Shown: positions 10,210 to 19,415, counted from the first letter of the stretch. The stretch: 64,000 nucleotides of DNA from Selenomonas sp. (GCA_022482925.1 JAKVOG010000004.1:124001-188000), one strand, 5' to 3'. The notes: generated from the letters alone by a model not told the origin. Program-made: numbers and translations.

Positions 10210-11090
10210 GCTTTTTTCTCCCCTCTGTGGAGCATTGGATAGCCAAGCTCTTCACGCTGTTTCAGATAACACTCAGCACACAGACGGGCAAGCTTGCGGA
10301 CGCGACCGATGAAAGCCGTGCGCTGGGATACCGAGATTGCGCCACGGGCATCCAGCAGATTGAATGTATGAGAGCATTTCAGGACATAGTCATAGGCTGG
10401 ATGCACATAGCCTTCCGCGATGACGCGGACAGCCTCAGCCTCATATTTGTCAAACAGCTCGAACAGCAGCTTCTCATCCGACAGGTCAAAGGCATACACC
10501 GACTGCTCATACTCATTCTGATGGAATACATCGCCATACGTGTAGTCATCCGTCCACTGGATATCATAGACGTTCTCCACGCCCTGGATATACATGGCCA
10601 GACGCTCCAGGCCATAGGTGATCTCAGAAGCAACCGGCTTGATATCCTGGCTGCCGACCTGCTGGAAATACGTGAACTGCGTGATCTCCATGCCATCGAG
10701 CCAGACTTCCCAGCCGAGGCCCCAGGCGCCCAGCGTCGGGGATTCCCAGTTATCCTCAACGAAGCGGATATCATGTTTCTTCGGATCGATGCCCAGACGC
10801 TCAAGGCTCTCCAGGTAAAGTTCCTGGATGTTATTCGGCGACGGCTTCATGATGACCTGGAACTGATGATGCTGATACAGACGATTCGGGTTATCACCAT
10901 AGCGGCCATCAGCCGGACGGCGGGACGGCTCGACATAGGCAACATGCCACGGCTCAGGTCCCAGTACGCGCAGGAAGGTCGATGGGTTCATCGTGCCGGC
11001 GCCCTTCTCCACATCGTACGGCTCTGCCAGGATGCAGCCCTGCTCAGACCAGAACTTCTGCAGGGTCAGGATGATTTCCTGAAATTTCAT
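10206..11090 (-). CDS. glyQ: Glycyl-tRNA synthetase alpha subunit
   Basis: Catalytic alpha subunit of the heterotetrameric glycyl-tRNA synthetase. The sequence is highly typical ([58 protein letters not shown]). The ATG at 11088-11090 is chosen because the family starts with MKFQ and an AGGAG lies 8 bases upstream; a longer in-frame extension would read back into the T-box terminator. About 294 residues, normal. First gene of the glyQS operon. Confidence 0.96.
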   Translation of the reverse strand: MKFQEIILTLQKFWSEQGCILAEPYDVEKGAGTMNPSTFLRVLGPEPWHVAYVEPSRRPADGRYGDNPNRLYQHHQFQVIMKPSPNNIQELYLESLERLGIDPKKHDIRFVEDNWESPTLGAWGLGWEVWLDGMEITQFTYFQQVGSQDIKPVASEITYGLERLAMYIQGVENVYDIQWTDDYTYGDVFHQNEYEQSVYAFDLSDEKLLFELFDKYEAEAVRVIAEGYVHPAYDYVLKCSHTFNLLDARGAISVSQRTAFIGRVRKLARLCAECYLKQREELGYPMLHRGEKKA

Positions 11091-11104
11091 GAGAACAACT
11101 CCTC

Positions 11105-11338
11105 TACAAAAAATACTTCGCTGCAGACAACAGAAAAAGTCCCGTCCCTGCAACGCATTATCGTTACAGGGACGAGACTTGAATTACAAGTTCCCGCGGT
11201 TCCACCCCGATTGGTTCCCTAAAAGGAAGCCCACCTCAAAGTATTGGTTTCCGCTCAGAAGTGCCTTCACGCCGCTGCCCGGCTCTCACTCTCCCGGTCT
11301 CGCTGAACTGACGCTACTCCTCTTCATCATTGCTAACT
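11105..11338 (-). ncRNA. T-box riboswitch, glycine (specifier GGC), leader of glyQS
   Basis: Transcribed on the minus strand. The T-box core GGGTGGAACCGCGG is at 11194-11209 and is followed by an intrinsic terminator built from AAGTCTCGTCCCTG and CAGGGACGGGACTT plus a T-run. In stem I the segment GAAGGCACUUCUGAG aligns with the specifier loop of the well-known Bacillus glyQS leader, placing a GGC glycine codon at 11263-11265. Uncharged tRNA-Gly should stabilise the antiterminator and switch glyQS on. Confidence 0.93.
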
Positions 11339-11341
11339 ACG

Positions 11342-11370
11342 AGTTTAGCAAAACCGCATGACTTTGTCAA
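11342..11370 (-). promoter_or_regulatory. Strong sigma-70 promoter of the glyQS T-box transcript
   Basis: TTGACA (11365-11370) and TAAACT (11342-11347) are spaced by exactly 17 bp. The -35 box lies only 1 bp from the porin stop codon, so the porin has no terminator of its own before this promoter. Confidence 0.8.
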
Positions 11371-11371
11371 A

Positions 11372-12610
11372 TCAGAAGAAATATTCGATGCGGCCGAACA
11401 AGGTCGATGCCGTGGTGTCCCTTTCAATGTCCTTGCCGTGGAAATAGGCCGCCTTTAACAGGATATTTTCCATTGGCACATACTGCATTCCCATGTCCCA
11501 GCCCTTTTGACCAAATGTAATTCCATCATAAGTCGGCGTAACGACAGCAATGTCTCCCAGGCTGCGATAGGCTGCAAACGCACCAAACGAGCCCTTCTGG
11601 GAAGGTACCGCTTTCTTATAGTCCAGCTCGACACTCCAGGCCCGGCGCAGTTCGGCAATCGTATGCCCCTCCGTGTCGCGCGAATAGTTGGCGTAAGCAG
11701 ACACGATTGGGCTGAACCGCCACCCCATGCCTGCCTGCCAGATCTTGGCAGCATCGGCATTCACGGTCGTGAAATAATGATATAAGCTTGAGTTACCAAT
11801 ATAATAATAAGCAGCTCCGGCTGTGAAGCGACCGCCGGCATCATAGAGCAGCTCGGCTGACCGATAATTACCAGTTGTTTTCAAGTTCGGCTGATCCTGG
11901 TTATAACGGCCAGCAGTCAGCGTAGTCTTCAACACATTACCAAAGGTCACCTGTCCGCCCGACAACTCGGTATCCATGATCATGCCCTGGCTCGGCTGGC
12001 TGAAGCATGGGATTTTACCAAGCTTGACCGTAAAATTGCTATAATTTCCCTGCGCCCAGATGCGTTTCAATTTGGCATTCTCGGTCGTTTCCGATGATTT
12101 CATATCCACCGTACTATCGATCCTGGCTTTCACCTGCCAATGATCGTTGACCTCAGCCGTCGGCTCCAACCGCAGCAGGAAATTGTTGCTATTCGCGCGG
12201 TCTTTATAGGTATGCCGGACACTGTTGTAGGTATACCGGGCCTCGCCCGTAAACTTTACCTGATCCGCATTACGCTCCAGTTTGGCTACACGAACGCCCA
12301 GATTATTGAGCTCATCAGCAAATTCAGCAGATAACTTATCAATCATGGACTTGTCGGTTGATGAGACATTGGTCTTAGCCATTGCCTTAGCGACCATCTG
12401 CGCCATCTCATAGCGCGTGATGTTACGTTCGCCCTGATAGCGGCCATCGCCATAGCCATCGATCACTCCATCTTTGGCCAGTTGGGCAACTGCATCATAC
12501 GCCCAATGATCCTGTGGCACATCACTGAAGGGATTAGCCGCAGCTGCTGCCACCTGGAATGTTCCCGCAGCCATAATTACTGACATTGCACATACCATTG
12601 ATTTTCTCAT
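11372..12610 (-). CDS. SLH-domain outer-membrane porin (OmpM-like)
   Basis: Outer-membrane beta-barrel protein tethered through an S-layer homology domain, the hallmark major porin type of Negativicutes. A signal peptide (MRKSMVCAMSVIMAAG, cleavage after AAAA) is followed by one SLH domain (residues ~27-75: FSDVPQDHWAYDAVAQLAKDG, TRYEMAQMVAKAM). Next comes a short coiled linker (LSAEFADELNNLGVRVAKLE), then ~300 residues of alternating strands ending in an aromatic residue (GRIEYFF), typical of barrels. The family's SLH domain is known to bind polyaminated peptidoglycan. It is preceded by a good promoter and followed immediately by the glyQS promoter. Confidence 0.9.
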   Translation of the reverse strand: MRKSMVCAMSVIMAAGTFQVAAAAANPFSDVPQDHWAYDAVAQLAKDGVIDGYGDGRYQGERNITRYEMAQMVAKAMAKTNVSSTDKSMIDKLSAEFADELNNLGVRVAKLERNADQVKFTGEARYTYNSVRHTYKDRANSNNFLLRLEPTAEVNDHWQVKARIDSTVDMKSSETTENAKLKRIWAQGNYSNFTVKLGKIPCFSQPSQGMIMDTELSGGQVTFGNVLKTTLTAGRYNQDQPNLKTTGNYRSAELLYDAGGRFTAGAAYYYIGNSSLYHYFTTVNADAAKIWQAGMGWRFSPIVSAYANYSRDTEGHTIAELRRAWSVELDYKKAVPSQKGSFGAFAAYRSLGDIAVVTPTYDGITFGQKGWDMGMQYVPMENILLKAAYFHGKDIERDTTASTLFGRIEYFF

Positions 12611-12709
12611 AAAATCCCCTCCTCTTGTTGCAGCTCAGTTCCAGTCTGATCAACAACTGAGTTTCCCCGTTTCCTCAATCCTGTCTCATCCAGAACAAAG
12701 CTTGTTTCT

Positions 12710-12738
12710 ATCATACCACAATTATTTCATTTAGACAA
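12710..12738 (-). promoter_or_regulatory. Promoter of the SLH porin gene
   Basis: On the minus strand TTGTCT (12733-12738) and TATGAT (12710-12715) have a 17-bp spacer, leaving a ~95-nt 5' leader before the porin start. Confidence 0.65.
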
Positions 12739-12792
12739 TATTTTCGGAATTTTCAGCAATATATTGGCAATTATTATTCTGCTATTTCGCGC

Positions 12793-12845
12793 AAAAATAG
12801 CCAGACAGAAAGCTGTAGATGTCTACTAACATTCTTCTGCCTGGC
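12793..12845 (-). terminator. Intrinsic terminator after the lipoprotein gene
   Basis: Minus-strand AGCCAGGCAGAAG and CTTTCTGTCTGGCT form a stem followed by ATTTTTG. Confidence 0.75.
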
Positions 12846-12891
12846 TCCTTCTTGTTCTGTTGAATTTTCCATTTTCCACTGAAGAACTGTT

Positions 12892-13518
12892 TTACTTTAC
12901 CAATTTCATTCCCGGAATGATGGTCTTTTCTATCTTCTCGCCGATGCCATCCTGTTTTTCCTTCGGATAAGCCATCGCCACAAGCCAGGATTCCACCGGG
13001 TCGTTGATATAGATGACCTTGAGCGTCTCATCCTCACCCTTCATCTTACACTGCACGGTCGTGACCATCCCCGGCCGCCCATCGATTGTCGTCGACTTGG
13101 ACTCCGTTGTAACATTGGTCATTTTAGCCGCAGCAGTAAGTGATTTGATGTAGGATTCCGTCAGCACCTTACCAAAATTCGTATAGAACTGATTGGATTT
13201 CTCAGATCCATCAGCCCCATATTCCTGCTGAATCTGTTCATGACTGAAGGTGTTTACTGCAAACTCCACCATATGGAGATCTTCTCCAGTCGGACGTTCC
13301 ATCCCACTCTGTGCTTTCTGCACATAACTGGCCGTTTGGGTGTCCAGCGGCATATCTTTCAGCTCAGTCTTCACCGCAAACGGAAGCTCCAGTTCCAGTT
13401 TATAGACACTGCCCTGAACAGAAGTCTGCTCCAGTGGCTTATCCATAAAACAGCCAGTTGCCAGCAGCCCCAGCACCAATACACACAGTATGCCATATAG
13501 GATTCGTTGATTTTTCAT
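12892..13518 (-). CDS. Predicted lipoprotein of unknown function
   Basis: A 208-residue protein with a lipoprotein signal: hydrophobic stretch ILYGILCVLVLGLL then lipobox LATGC, putting the lipidated cysteine near residue 23. The mature part is mixed alpha/beta with no catalytic motif I recognise. It carries a segment about inhibitory-style residues (DGRPGMVTTVQCKMKGEDE) reminiscent of small ligand-binding lipoproteins, but I do not assign a family. It is a single-gene unit on the minus strand upstream of the porin and has its own terminator. Confidence 0.75.
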   Translation of the reverse strand: MKNQRILYGILCVLVLGLLATGCFMDKPLEQTSVQGSVYKLELELPFAVKTELKDMPLDTQTASYVQKAQSGMERPTGEDLHMVEFAVNTFSHEQIQQEYGADGSEKSNQFYTNFGKVLTESYIKSLTAAAKMTNVTTESKSTTIDGRPGMVTTVQCKMKGEDETLKVIYINDPVESWLVAMAYPKEKQDGIGEKIEKTIIPGMKLVK

Positions 13519-13575
13519 AGTGTCAGCCTCTTTCTCTATTGTGCCGGCAGCCTTCCGTTTAAGGCCGCCAGCACA

Positions 13576-14304
13576 CTACAGCTGCTGGATAAACGCCAGC
13601 GATTTCAGCGGTTTTCCCATAAGGGACTGCAAATAATTCAGCAGGATGGTCTCAGCGCCGACCAGCAGCTGGGCCCTGATCCTGAATTCGTCCGGATTTT
13701 CCCAATCAAAGTCGCGCAGATGGATAATAAAATCACGCAAATCAGCCGGAAACGGCTCAGCCCCCGGCTCACGGCAGTCCGCACACAATACGCCGCCATC
13801 ATGCATGAGGAAATACGCATCCCCCTGAATGACCTTGCCACAGTGCACGCAATGCTCGAACCGCAGCTGCATCCCGGTGTATTCCATAAGCTGATAGACC
13901 GCCGCCACCGCGGTCACCCGCGGATTCCGTGTCTCGAAAGCTGCCAGCACTGCCAGCAGCTGATCAAACATCTGCGGCTCCGGCTCACCTTCGGGCAGAA
14001 ATTCACGCAGGAACTCTGCAACAAAGCTGCCATACGCCATCACCGTCAGGTCTTCACTCAGCTTGCGGTAATGCTGCCGGAGCGTACACTGCTTGACTGT
14101 ATCCACCCGCCGGCCCTCAGCCAGCTGCAGATCAAGACTCGAAAACATCTGCATGCCACCAGCCAGCGGACTTCTGGGGCGGCGGCAGCCAAATGCCGCC
14201 GCCCGTACCAGGCCACGTTCTCTGGTGAAGAACGTCATCATCTTATCTGCTTCACCCCAGTTCTTTGCCCCCAGCACCACAGCATCGGTCTTATAAAGTG
14301 CCAT
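13576..14304 (-). CDS. recO: DNA repair protein RecO
   Basis: RecO mediates loading of RecA onto SSB-coated DNA in the RecFOR pathway. The N-terminal OB-fold (MALYKTDAVVLGAKNWGEADKM, FTRERGLVRAAAFG) and a zinc-binding cluster (CVHCGKV around 150, then CADC) are visible. Length 242 residues is normal. The start overlaps the stop of the DUF502 gene, within the conserved phoH-ybeY-era-recO order. Confidence 0.94.
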   Translation of the reverse strand: MALYKTDAVVLGAKNWGEADKMMTFFTRERGLVRAAAFGCRRPRSPLAGGMQMFSSLDLQLAEGRRVDTVKQCTLRQHYRKLSEDLTVMAYGSFVAEFLREFLPEGEPEPQMFDQLLAVLAAFETRNPRVTAVAAVYQLMEYTGMQLRFEHCVHCGKVIQGDAYFLMHDGGVLCADCREPGAEPFPADLRDFIIHLRDFDWENPDEFRIRAQLLVGAETILLNYLQSLMGKPLKSLAFIQQL

Positions 14305-14977
14305 CTTTCTTTTCCTTCTGCATCAGAGACTCCGCTGCTTCTGCCGAAACATTGGACTCACTCACCGGATGCTCCTGCCGCTGTGGCATGACTGCACCGG
14401 CCGTAAGCATATACTGCAGAGCCGACTCGCTGCTGATATCAAGATAGATGACATCTTTCTTCAACACGAACAGATTCGTTCCTGATGTCATGTTCAGGCT
14501 CCAGGGAACGAATACACAGACATAATCATCTCCCAGTTTCTCCTTGAATGTCTGCGGCACATCCGCCATGATGAAGCCCAGTGCCTTGGACTGATGGAAC
14601 GGCACCAGCACAACATGGTCGAACATATTATTCGATTCGAACACCGCGGTCGACAGATGCTTGACGCTGTTGTAGATGAACTTGACGACCGGAATCTTGC
14701 CCAATAACTGCTCACCGACATGAATTAGCCGCCGGGTTGCCCAATAAGACGAAGCCCAGCCGGCCAGATAGATCACCAGCAGCAGGGTTGCGATCCCCAT
14801 CCCCGGAAAATAGAACGGTAGATGCTGTCCCAGTACCCCTTCCGTAAAATGCAGGGTCTCTTCAATAACAAAGAAGGTAATAGCCAGCGGCACCAGCAGG
14901 ATCAGGCCATTGATGAATCGGCGGGATACCCGCCGGGATAAACTGCGGCGAGCCTTTCCCGTTTCTTCCGTATTCAT
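14291..14977 (-). CDS. DUF502 family membrane protein
   Basis: Conserved membrane protein of unknown function with two N-terminal transmembrane segments (FINGLILLVPLAITFFVIEETL and GIATLLLVIYLAGWASSYW) followed by a soluble domain with GKIPVVKFIYNSVKHL and an FVPWSLNMTSGTNLFV motif. All three are DUF502 signatures. It overlaps era upstream and recO downstream by a few bases, so it is part of one operon with them. Confidence 0.85.
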   Translation of the reverse strand: MNTEETGKARRSLSRRVSRRFINGLILLVPLAITFFVIEETLHFTEGVLGQHLPFYFPGMGIATLLLVIYLAGWASSYWATRRLIHVGEQLLGKIPVVKFIYNSVKHLSTAVFESNNMFDHVVLVPFHQSKALGFIMADVPQTFKEKLGDDYVCVFVPWSLNMTSGTNLFVLKKDVIYLDISSESALQYMLTAGAVMPQRQEHPVSESNVSAEAAESLMQKEKKDGTL

Positions 14978-15879
14978 CGTTCGTCTCCAAATCCGAAGTT
15001 ATGAAGCACACCATCCCGATTACGCCAGTCTTTCTTGACTTTGACCCAGAGATCCAGGAACACCTTTGAGCCCAGCAGATTCTGGATATCCTCACGGGCC
15101 AGCGCCCCGATCTTCTTGAGCATCGTTCCCTTGGCCCCGATGATGATTCCTTTCTGCGAGTCACGCTCCACATAGATCGTAACCCGGATATAGACATCAT
15201 CATTCGGCCGGGTCGTCATCTCATCTACGTCCACCGCGATTGCATGAGGAATCTCGTCCCTGGTGAGCTGCAATGCTTTCTCACGGACCAGTTCCGCCAC
15301 AATCAGCCGCTCCGGCTGGTCCGTAATCATATCATCCGGATAATACTGCGGGCCTTCCGGCAGATATTTCTTGACTTCTTCCAGCAGACTATCGAGGTTC
15401 ATTTCCTCTTTGGCTGAGATTGGTACGACCCCGGCAAAGGAATATTTGCTCGTGTAATGCGAGATGATTGGCAGTGCCTGCTCTCTTTCGATGAGATCCA
15501 GCTTGTTCACAACCAGGATGACCGGCTTATGGGTAGCCTGCAGGCGTTCCAGAATATAGTACTCACCCGGCCCCATCTTTTCCGTTGCATCGACAACGAA
15601 GAAAATCGCATCAACTTCCTTCAGTGTTCCCTCGGCTGCCTTGACCATATACTCACCAAGCTTATGCTTCGGCTTATGGATGCCCGGCGTATCCAGGAAT
15701 ACGATCTGCGCATCCGGCTGTGTCAGGATGCACAGGATGCGGTTGCGCGTAGTCTGCGGCTTATCACTCATGATAGCAATCTTCTGCCCGATCAGCGTAT
15801 TGATCAGGGTCGACTTGCCCACATTCGGGCGGCCAATAACGGCAATAAAGCCGGATTTATGTTTCTGCTTCTGTTCCAT
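14974..15879 (-). CDS. era: GTPase Era
   Basis: Ras-like GTPase that binds 16S rRNA and assists 30S assembly. G1 GRPNVGKST, G3 DTPG, G4 NKLD and G5 SAKEEMN are all visible, followed by a C-terminal KH RNA-binding domain (GIIIGAKGTMLKKIG). Length 301 residues is normal. It sits in a tight minus-strand operon after ybeY, a conserved functional pairing in rRNA maturation. Confidence 0.97.
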   Translation of the reverse strand: MEQKQKHKSGFIAVIGRPNVGKSTLINTLIGQKIAIMSDKPQTTRNRILCILTQPDAQIVFLDTPGIHKPKHKLGEYMVKAAEGTLKEVDAIFFVVDATEKMGPGEYYILERLQATHKPVILVVNKLDLIEREQALPIISHYTSKYSFAGVVPISAKEEMNLDSLLEEVKKYLPEGPQYYPDDMITDQPERLIVAELVREKALQLTRDEIPHAIAVDVDEMTTRPNDDVYIRVTIYVERDSQKGIIIGAKGTMLKKIGALAREDIQNLLGSKVFLDLWVKVKKDWRNRDGVLHNFGFGDER

Positions 15880-15891
15880 TGATCTGTCTCC

Positions 15892-16356
15892 TCATTCTCT
15901 GGGGATGCCCAGTTTCTCCATGACGAAGCGCTGTTCCGCTTCCATCTCTGCCCGTTCTTCTTCCTCCATGTGGTCATAGCCAAGCAGGTGCAGCATGCCA
16001 TGCACGGTCAGAAACGCCATCTCCCGGCGCACACTGTGCCCGTAATCGGCAGCCTGTTCTTCCGCCCGCTCCACGGAGATGATCAGATCTCCGAGAACAT
16101 TGACATCAAGCCCGCCATCCACGGCTGGTTCTTCACTCTCATTAAGCGCGAAAGACAGGACGTCCGTTGGACGGTCAATCTGGCGGTACTGCTTGTTCAA
16201 TTTATGGATATAGGCATTATTGGTCAGCGTGACACTGACTTCACCATTCTCTACGCCATAAAGCTTGCCAACCATCTCGGCAGCGGCTTTGACATTATCG
16301 ATATAATCCTGTGGAAATGTCAAATCCTCAGGATAGTTGCTGATGATTACTTCCAT
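15892..16356 (-). CDS. ybeY: Endoribonuclease YbeY (rRNA maturation factor)
   Basis: Metal-dependent RNase involved in 16S rRNA 3'-end maturation and ribosome quality control. The zinc site H-x3-H-x5-H is read as HGMLHLLGYDH near residues 118-128, and the family N-terminal pattern TDVLSF is present. Length 154 residues is typical. It overlaps the 3' end of phoH by 29 bp. Confidence 0.96.
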   Translation of the reverse strand: MEVIISNYPEDLTFPQDYIDNVKAAAEMVGKLYGVENGEVSVTLTNNAYIHKLNKQYRQIDRPTDVLSFALNESEEPAVDGGLDVNVLGDLIISVERAEEQAADYGHSVRREMAFLTVHGMLHLLGYDHMEEEERAEMEAEQRFVMEKLGIPRE

Positions 16357-17386
16357 CTTTGTGCTCCTGTTTCTTATTCAACCGGCGGTTCTTTGCTGCT
16401 TCAGCCTTGGCCCGGGCTTTCTTTTTCCTGGCTTCCCAGTCCCCATAGGCCTCAACGATCCGCGTAACCACTTCATGCCGGATGACATCCAGCGGCGCCA
16501 TGCGGACCACGCCAATGCCCTTGACCCCATCGAGTATCTCAGCTGCCTCGCGCAGGCCGGAAGTGACCCCGCGCGGCAGATCGACCTGTCCCAGGTCGCC
16601 GGTCACGACCATGCGGGAACCGAAGCCCAGACGGGTCAGGAACATCTTCATCTGCTTATCGGTCGTATTCTGTGCCTCATCGAGGATGATGAAGGCATCT
16701 TCCAGCGTACGTCCGCGCATGTAAGCCAGCGGTGCAATCTCGATGATGCCCTTGGCTATGAGTTTCTGATAGGTATCCTGTCCCAGAATATCCTGCAGCG
16801 CATCATAAAGTGGCCGCAGATATGGATCGACCTTATCCTGCAGGTCGCCCGGCAGGAACCCCAGCCGCTCACCAGCCTCAACCGCCGGCCGCGTCAGGAT
16901 GATCTTGTTGACTTCCTTGTTGCGAAATGCGGCTACCGCCATCACGACAGCCAGATAGGTCTTGCCCGTACCAGCCGGGCCGATGCCAAACGTGATGGCA
17001 TGATGCCGGATGGTGTCCAGATAAAGCCGCTGTCCCAGTGTCTTTGGCCGCACATGACGTCCACGGGAAGTCACGAGGATCGTATCCCCGAAGAGCGTAT
17101 GCAGGGCTTCTCCCTTGCCGCCTTTGACCAGGCCGATACCATAACGGACTTCATGCATCGTGATGGTCGTGCCCTGCCGGTAAAGATACTGCAGTTCTTC
17201 CATGACTTTCGCGGCCGGTTCCACCTGCGAGCCTTCGCCCAATATCTCCACCTGGTCGCCACGACTGATGAACTGGCAATCAAAACTCTCCTGAAGAACC
17301 TGCAGGAACTCATCCCGCTCCCCCAGAAGAGAATATGCTTCCTTATGATCTTTAAAGATAATCTGCTTTTCTAATGCCTGCTGCAA
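16328..17386 (-). CDS. PhoH-like ATPase
   Basis: PhoH/YbeZ-family ATPase, an RNA-associated P-loop protein. Walker A is GPAGTGKTYLAV near residue 150 and Walker B is FIILDEAQNTT. An N-terminal region of about 110 residues precedes the core, as usual for this family, and a basic tail closes the protein. The start is a TTG (17384-17386) with AGGTG 9 bases upstream. It is the first gene of the phoH-ybeY-era-DUF502-recO run. A GGTATAATG promoter element lies 65 bp upstream. Confidence 0.92.
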   Translation of the reverse strand: MQQALEKQIIFKDHKEAYSLLGERDEFLQVLQESFDCQFISRGDQVEILGEGSQVEPAAKVMEELQYLYRQGTTITMHEVRYGIGLVKGGKGEALHTLFGDTILVTSRGRHVRPKTLGQRLYLDTIRHHAITFGIGPAGTGKTYLAVVMAVAAFRNKEVNKIILTRPAVEAGERLGFLPGDLQDKVDPYLRPLYDALQDILGQDTYQKLIAKGIIEIAPLAYMRGRTLEDAFIILDEAQNTTDKQMKMFLTRLGFGSRMVVTGDLGQVDLPRGVTSGLREAAEILDGVKGIGVVRMAPLDVIRHEVVTRIVEAYGDWEARKKKARAKAEAAKNRRLNKKQEHKDGSNHQQLS

Positions 17387-17449
17387 AGAATATATTCACC
17401 TGTTTCTTTCTATTATCAGCCAATATCAGCTAAAAATCCAATCTGTTTC

Positions 17450-17455
17450 ATTATA
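17450..17455 (-). promoter_or_regulatory. -10 box upstream of phoH
   Basis: GGTATAATG on the minus strand, a consensus -10, 64 bp in front of the phoH start. The matching -35 region is poor. Confidence 0.5.
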
Positions 17456-17495
17456 CCTCTTTTCGCCCTTATCCGCGACTATAAAGTTTTTGTTA

Positions 17496-18230
17496 GACAA
17501 ATAGGAAGTTGAAGGATAGGTTCGGGAAGTGAGACACAGGTGACGAGTAGGTAGAGGCTCAGCACGGGGTTCGGTGGAACTATTTTTTTGGCTTCCACTG
17601 AATGTCCCGCCCTGAGATTGTAGTATTTACTTAGCTGACGCGCCGGTACCACGGCGCCGCAACGAATCGACGGATTTAGATAGTACCTACGGCGTGCCAG
17701 CCTACGGCAGTCGTTCCAGCCAAAAGAAATAGTCTCCCCCTCGCCCGCCGTCGATTAGTGGCGGCTTCTGGGTGGTTCTCCTTCTGACGGTAGGCCTGGG
17801 TTCGGTTCGGGCAGATTTGCCGGATTCCAGCATCAAAGAGAGAATCAGCAATGTAGCTGATTTAGAGCAAAGTAACCATCGATACATCGAGCCCAGCCGC
17901 GGGGGCAGCGCATAGCCATAAATGGAGCGTTTGGTGTTCTGCGTTAAGAAGAATTTTTTTGCCTACGATCGATCGTTTCCAAAGAGCGTCCGTCCAAACG
18001 AAGTGCGTTAAGCTCCTTTGGGAATGCTTAATTAAAGGCAAAAAAATTCTTCAGCAGGTTACCTCAGCGGAATTGGCTATGCGCTGCCCCCGCGGCGGTC
18101 TAATTTCCTCGAACTAAGTGCTCCTTTGCTGCGCTATATTTACTCGTTCTTCGAACTTTGTCTGAGCGGGTTTACTCATACCTAGCCTTGGTGCTTCTTC
18201 GATGAATTGAGCTGTAACTTCCAGTTTGTC
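17496..18230 (+). ncRNA. Large structured non-coding element, copy A (735 bp)
   Basis: Intergenic element between phoH and bioB with a second, inverted copy at 52730-53627. The ends pair: 17496-17508 with 18218-18230. Inside are a perfect 21-bp helix (17897-17917 with 18075-18095), a perfect 16-bp helix (17948-17963 with 18037-18052), a local hairpin AATCAGC/GCTGATT (17847-17866), a 9-bp helix (17665-17673 with 17747-17755) and AGTGC/GCGCT (18117-18121 with 18131-18135). Most of these differ from copy B in compensatory fashion, and the wobbles only work if the plus strand is transcribed. No long open frame is shared. I do not recognise it as a known RNA class. Confidence 0.75.
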
Positions 18231-18341
18231 GCTCAGCTATAGTAAACCGTATAGCTTCAATAAGTTGACCGTAAACTTTCAACGTTATATAATGTTAACA
18301 ATATGACTTTCTAATTCATCAATCAGAAACGAGGTTTTCTT

Positions 18342-19319
18342 ATGAATATCGCCAAACTCACTGACCAGATCATTGCTGGCCATCGTATCAAGCGCGGGGA
18401 TGATCTTTCCTTCTTCCTCACCGCTCCACTCGCTGAGCTGCAGGAAGGTGCCCTGCGCCTGCAGGATCACTTCTGTGGCAAGCACATCGACTTCTGCACC
18501 ATCATTAATGGCCGCAGTGGCCGCTGTGGTGAGAACTGCAAATACTGTGCGCAGGCTGCCTGCCATCATACCGACATCGACGAATACGACTTCCTGCCCA
18601 AAGAGGAAATCATCCGCAACGCCAAAGCCAATCAGGATGCCGGTGCCAACCGCTTCGCCATCGTGACCTCCGGCCGAGCGCTCACCGGCAAGGACTTTCG
18701 ACCGGGCCATCGACACCTATAAAGAAATGAAACAGGAACTGACCATCGATCTCTGTGCCTCGCATGGCCTGCTCACCCGTGAGCAGTTGCATCGCCTGTT
18801 CGCAGCCGGTGTCACCAGCTACCATCACAACATCGAGACCTCCCGCCGCTTCTTCCCGCAGATCTGCACCTCTCATACCTATGATGACCGCATCCGCACC
18901 ATCAAGATGGCTCAGGCAGAAGGCTTCTGCGTCTGCTCCGGCGGCATCATCGGCATGGGGGAGACCTGGGAAGACCGCCTCGACATGGCCATCAGCCTGC
19001 AGGAACTCGGCATCGAATCCATCCCAATCAATACCCTCATGGCTATCCCGGGGCACAGAGATGGAAGGCCGCCCACAGCTGCCGGCAGAAGACGTGCTCC
19101 GCACGATTGCCTTCTTCCGCTTCATCAACCCAACGGCCAACATCCGCCTCGCAGCCGGCCGCAAGGTCCTGCCACAGAATGGTGCCACGGCCTTCCGCGC
19201 CGGTGCTTCGGCTTCCATCACGGGCAATATGCTGACCACCTCCGGCACCTACCATCAAAGAAGACATGGCGATGCTCAAGGAACTCGGGCTCACGAATCA
19301 GGATGAACGCCACCGCTGA
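18342..19319 (+). CDS. bioB: Biotin synthase, three apparent frameshifts
   Basis: Radical-SAM enzyme that inserts sulfur into dethiobiotin. The 4Fe-4S motif is present as CGENCKYCAQAA near residue 62. The frame is broken near 18694 (extra T in a TTT run), 19049 (extra G) and 19250 (extra C). The pieces join as GKDF-DRAIDTYKEMKQ, TLMAIPG-TEMEGRPQ and TTSGT-TIKEDMAMLKELG and end with a TGA at 19317-19319. The reconstructed protein is ~325 residues, full length for BioB. No other bio genes are adjacent. Because every slip is in a short homopolymer, error is more likely than decay, but a pseudogene cannot be excluded. Confidence 0.88.
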
Positions 19320-19371
19320 CCGCACAGGGTACCTGCGGCAGTCACTGAATCAGATAACTAAAACAGACAGC

Positions 19372-19411
19372 AAAAAAGGGAATCGCTTCTACCGGCGATT
19401 CCCCTTTTTTC
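19372..19411. terminator. Intrinsic terminator between bioB and dfx
   Basis: AAAAAAGGGAATCGC and GGCGATTCCCCTTTTTT form a GC-stemmed hairpin with A and T tracts on both sides, serving the two convergent genes. Confidence 0.85.
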
Positions 19412-19415
19412 ACGT

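Noticed and set aside
17702..17887. 61-codon ORF shared by both copies of the large element (reverse strand here, plus strand at 53074-53256)
   Set aside because: It has no ribosome binding site, reads opposite to the direction supported by the wobble pairs, and its frame is lost beyond ~50 codons in copy B. The similarity is explained by conservation of the element itself.
17496..18230. Group II intron or simple IS/MITE explanation for the element
   Set aside because: No GUGYG 5' end or recognisable domain V, no reverse transcriptase or transposase, and strand-biased compensatory changes that a DNA transposon end would not need. Not fully excluded, but less fitting than a structured RNA.
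18342..19319. Programmed frameshifting in bioB, rpoD or purL
   Set aside because: Breaks occur at ordinary short homopolymers without slippery heptamers or stimulatory structures and in many unrelated genes; sequence error is simpler. Programmed -1 shifting is accepted only for the IS3 orfA/orfB A9 tract.
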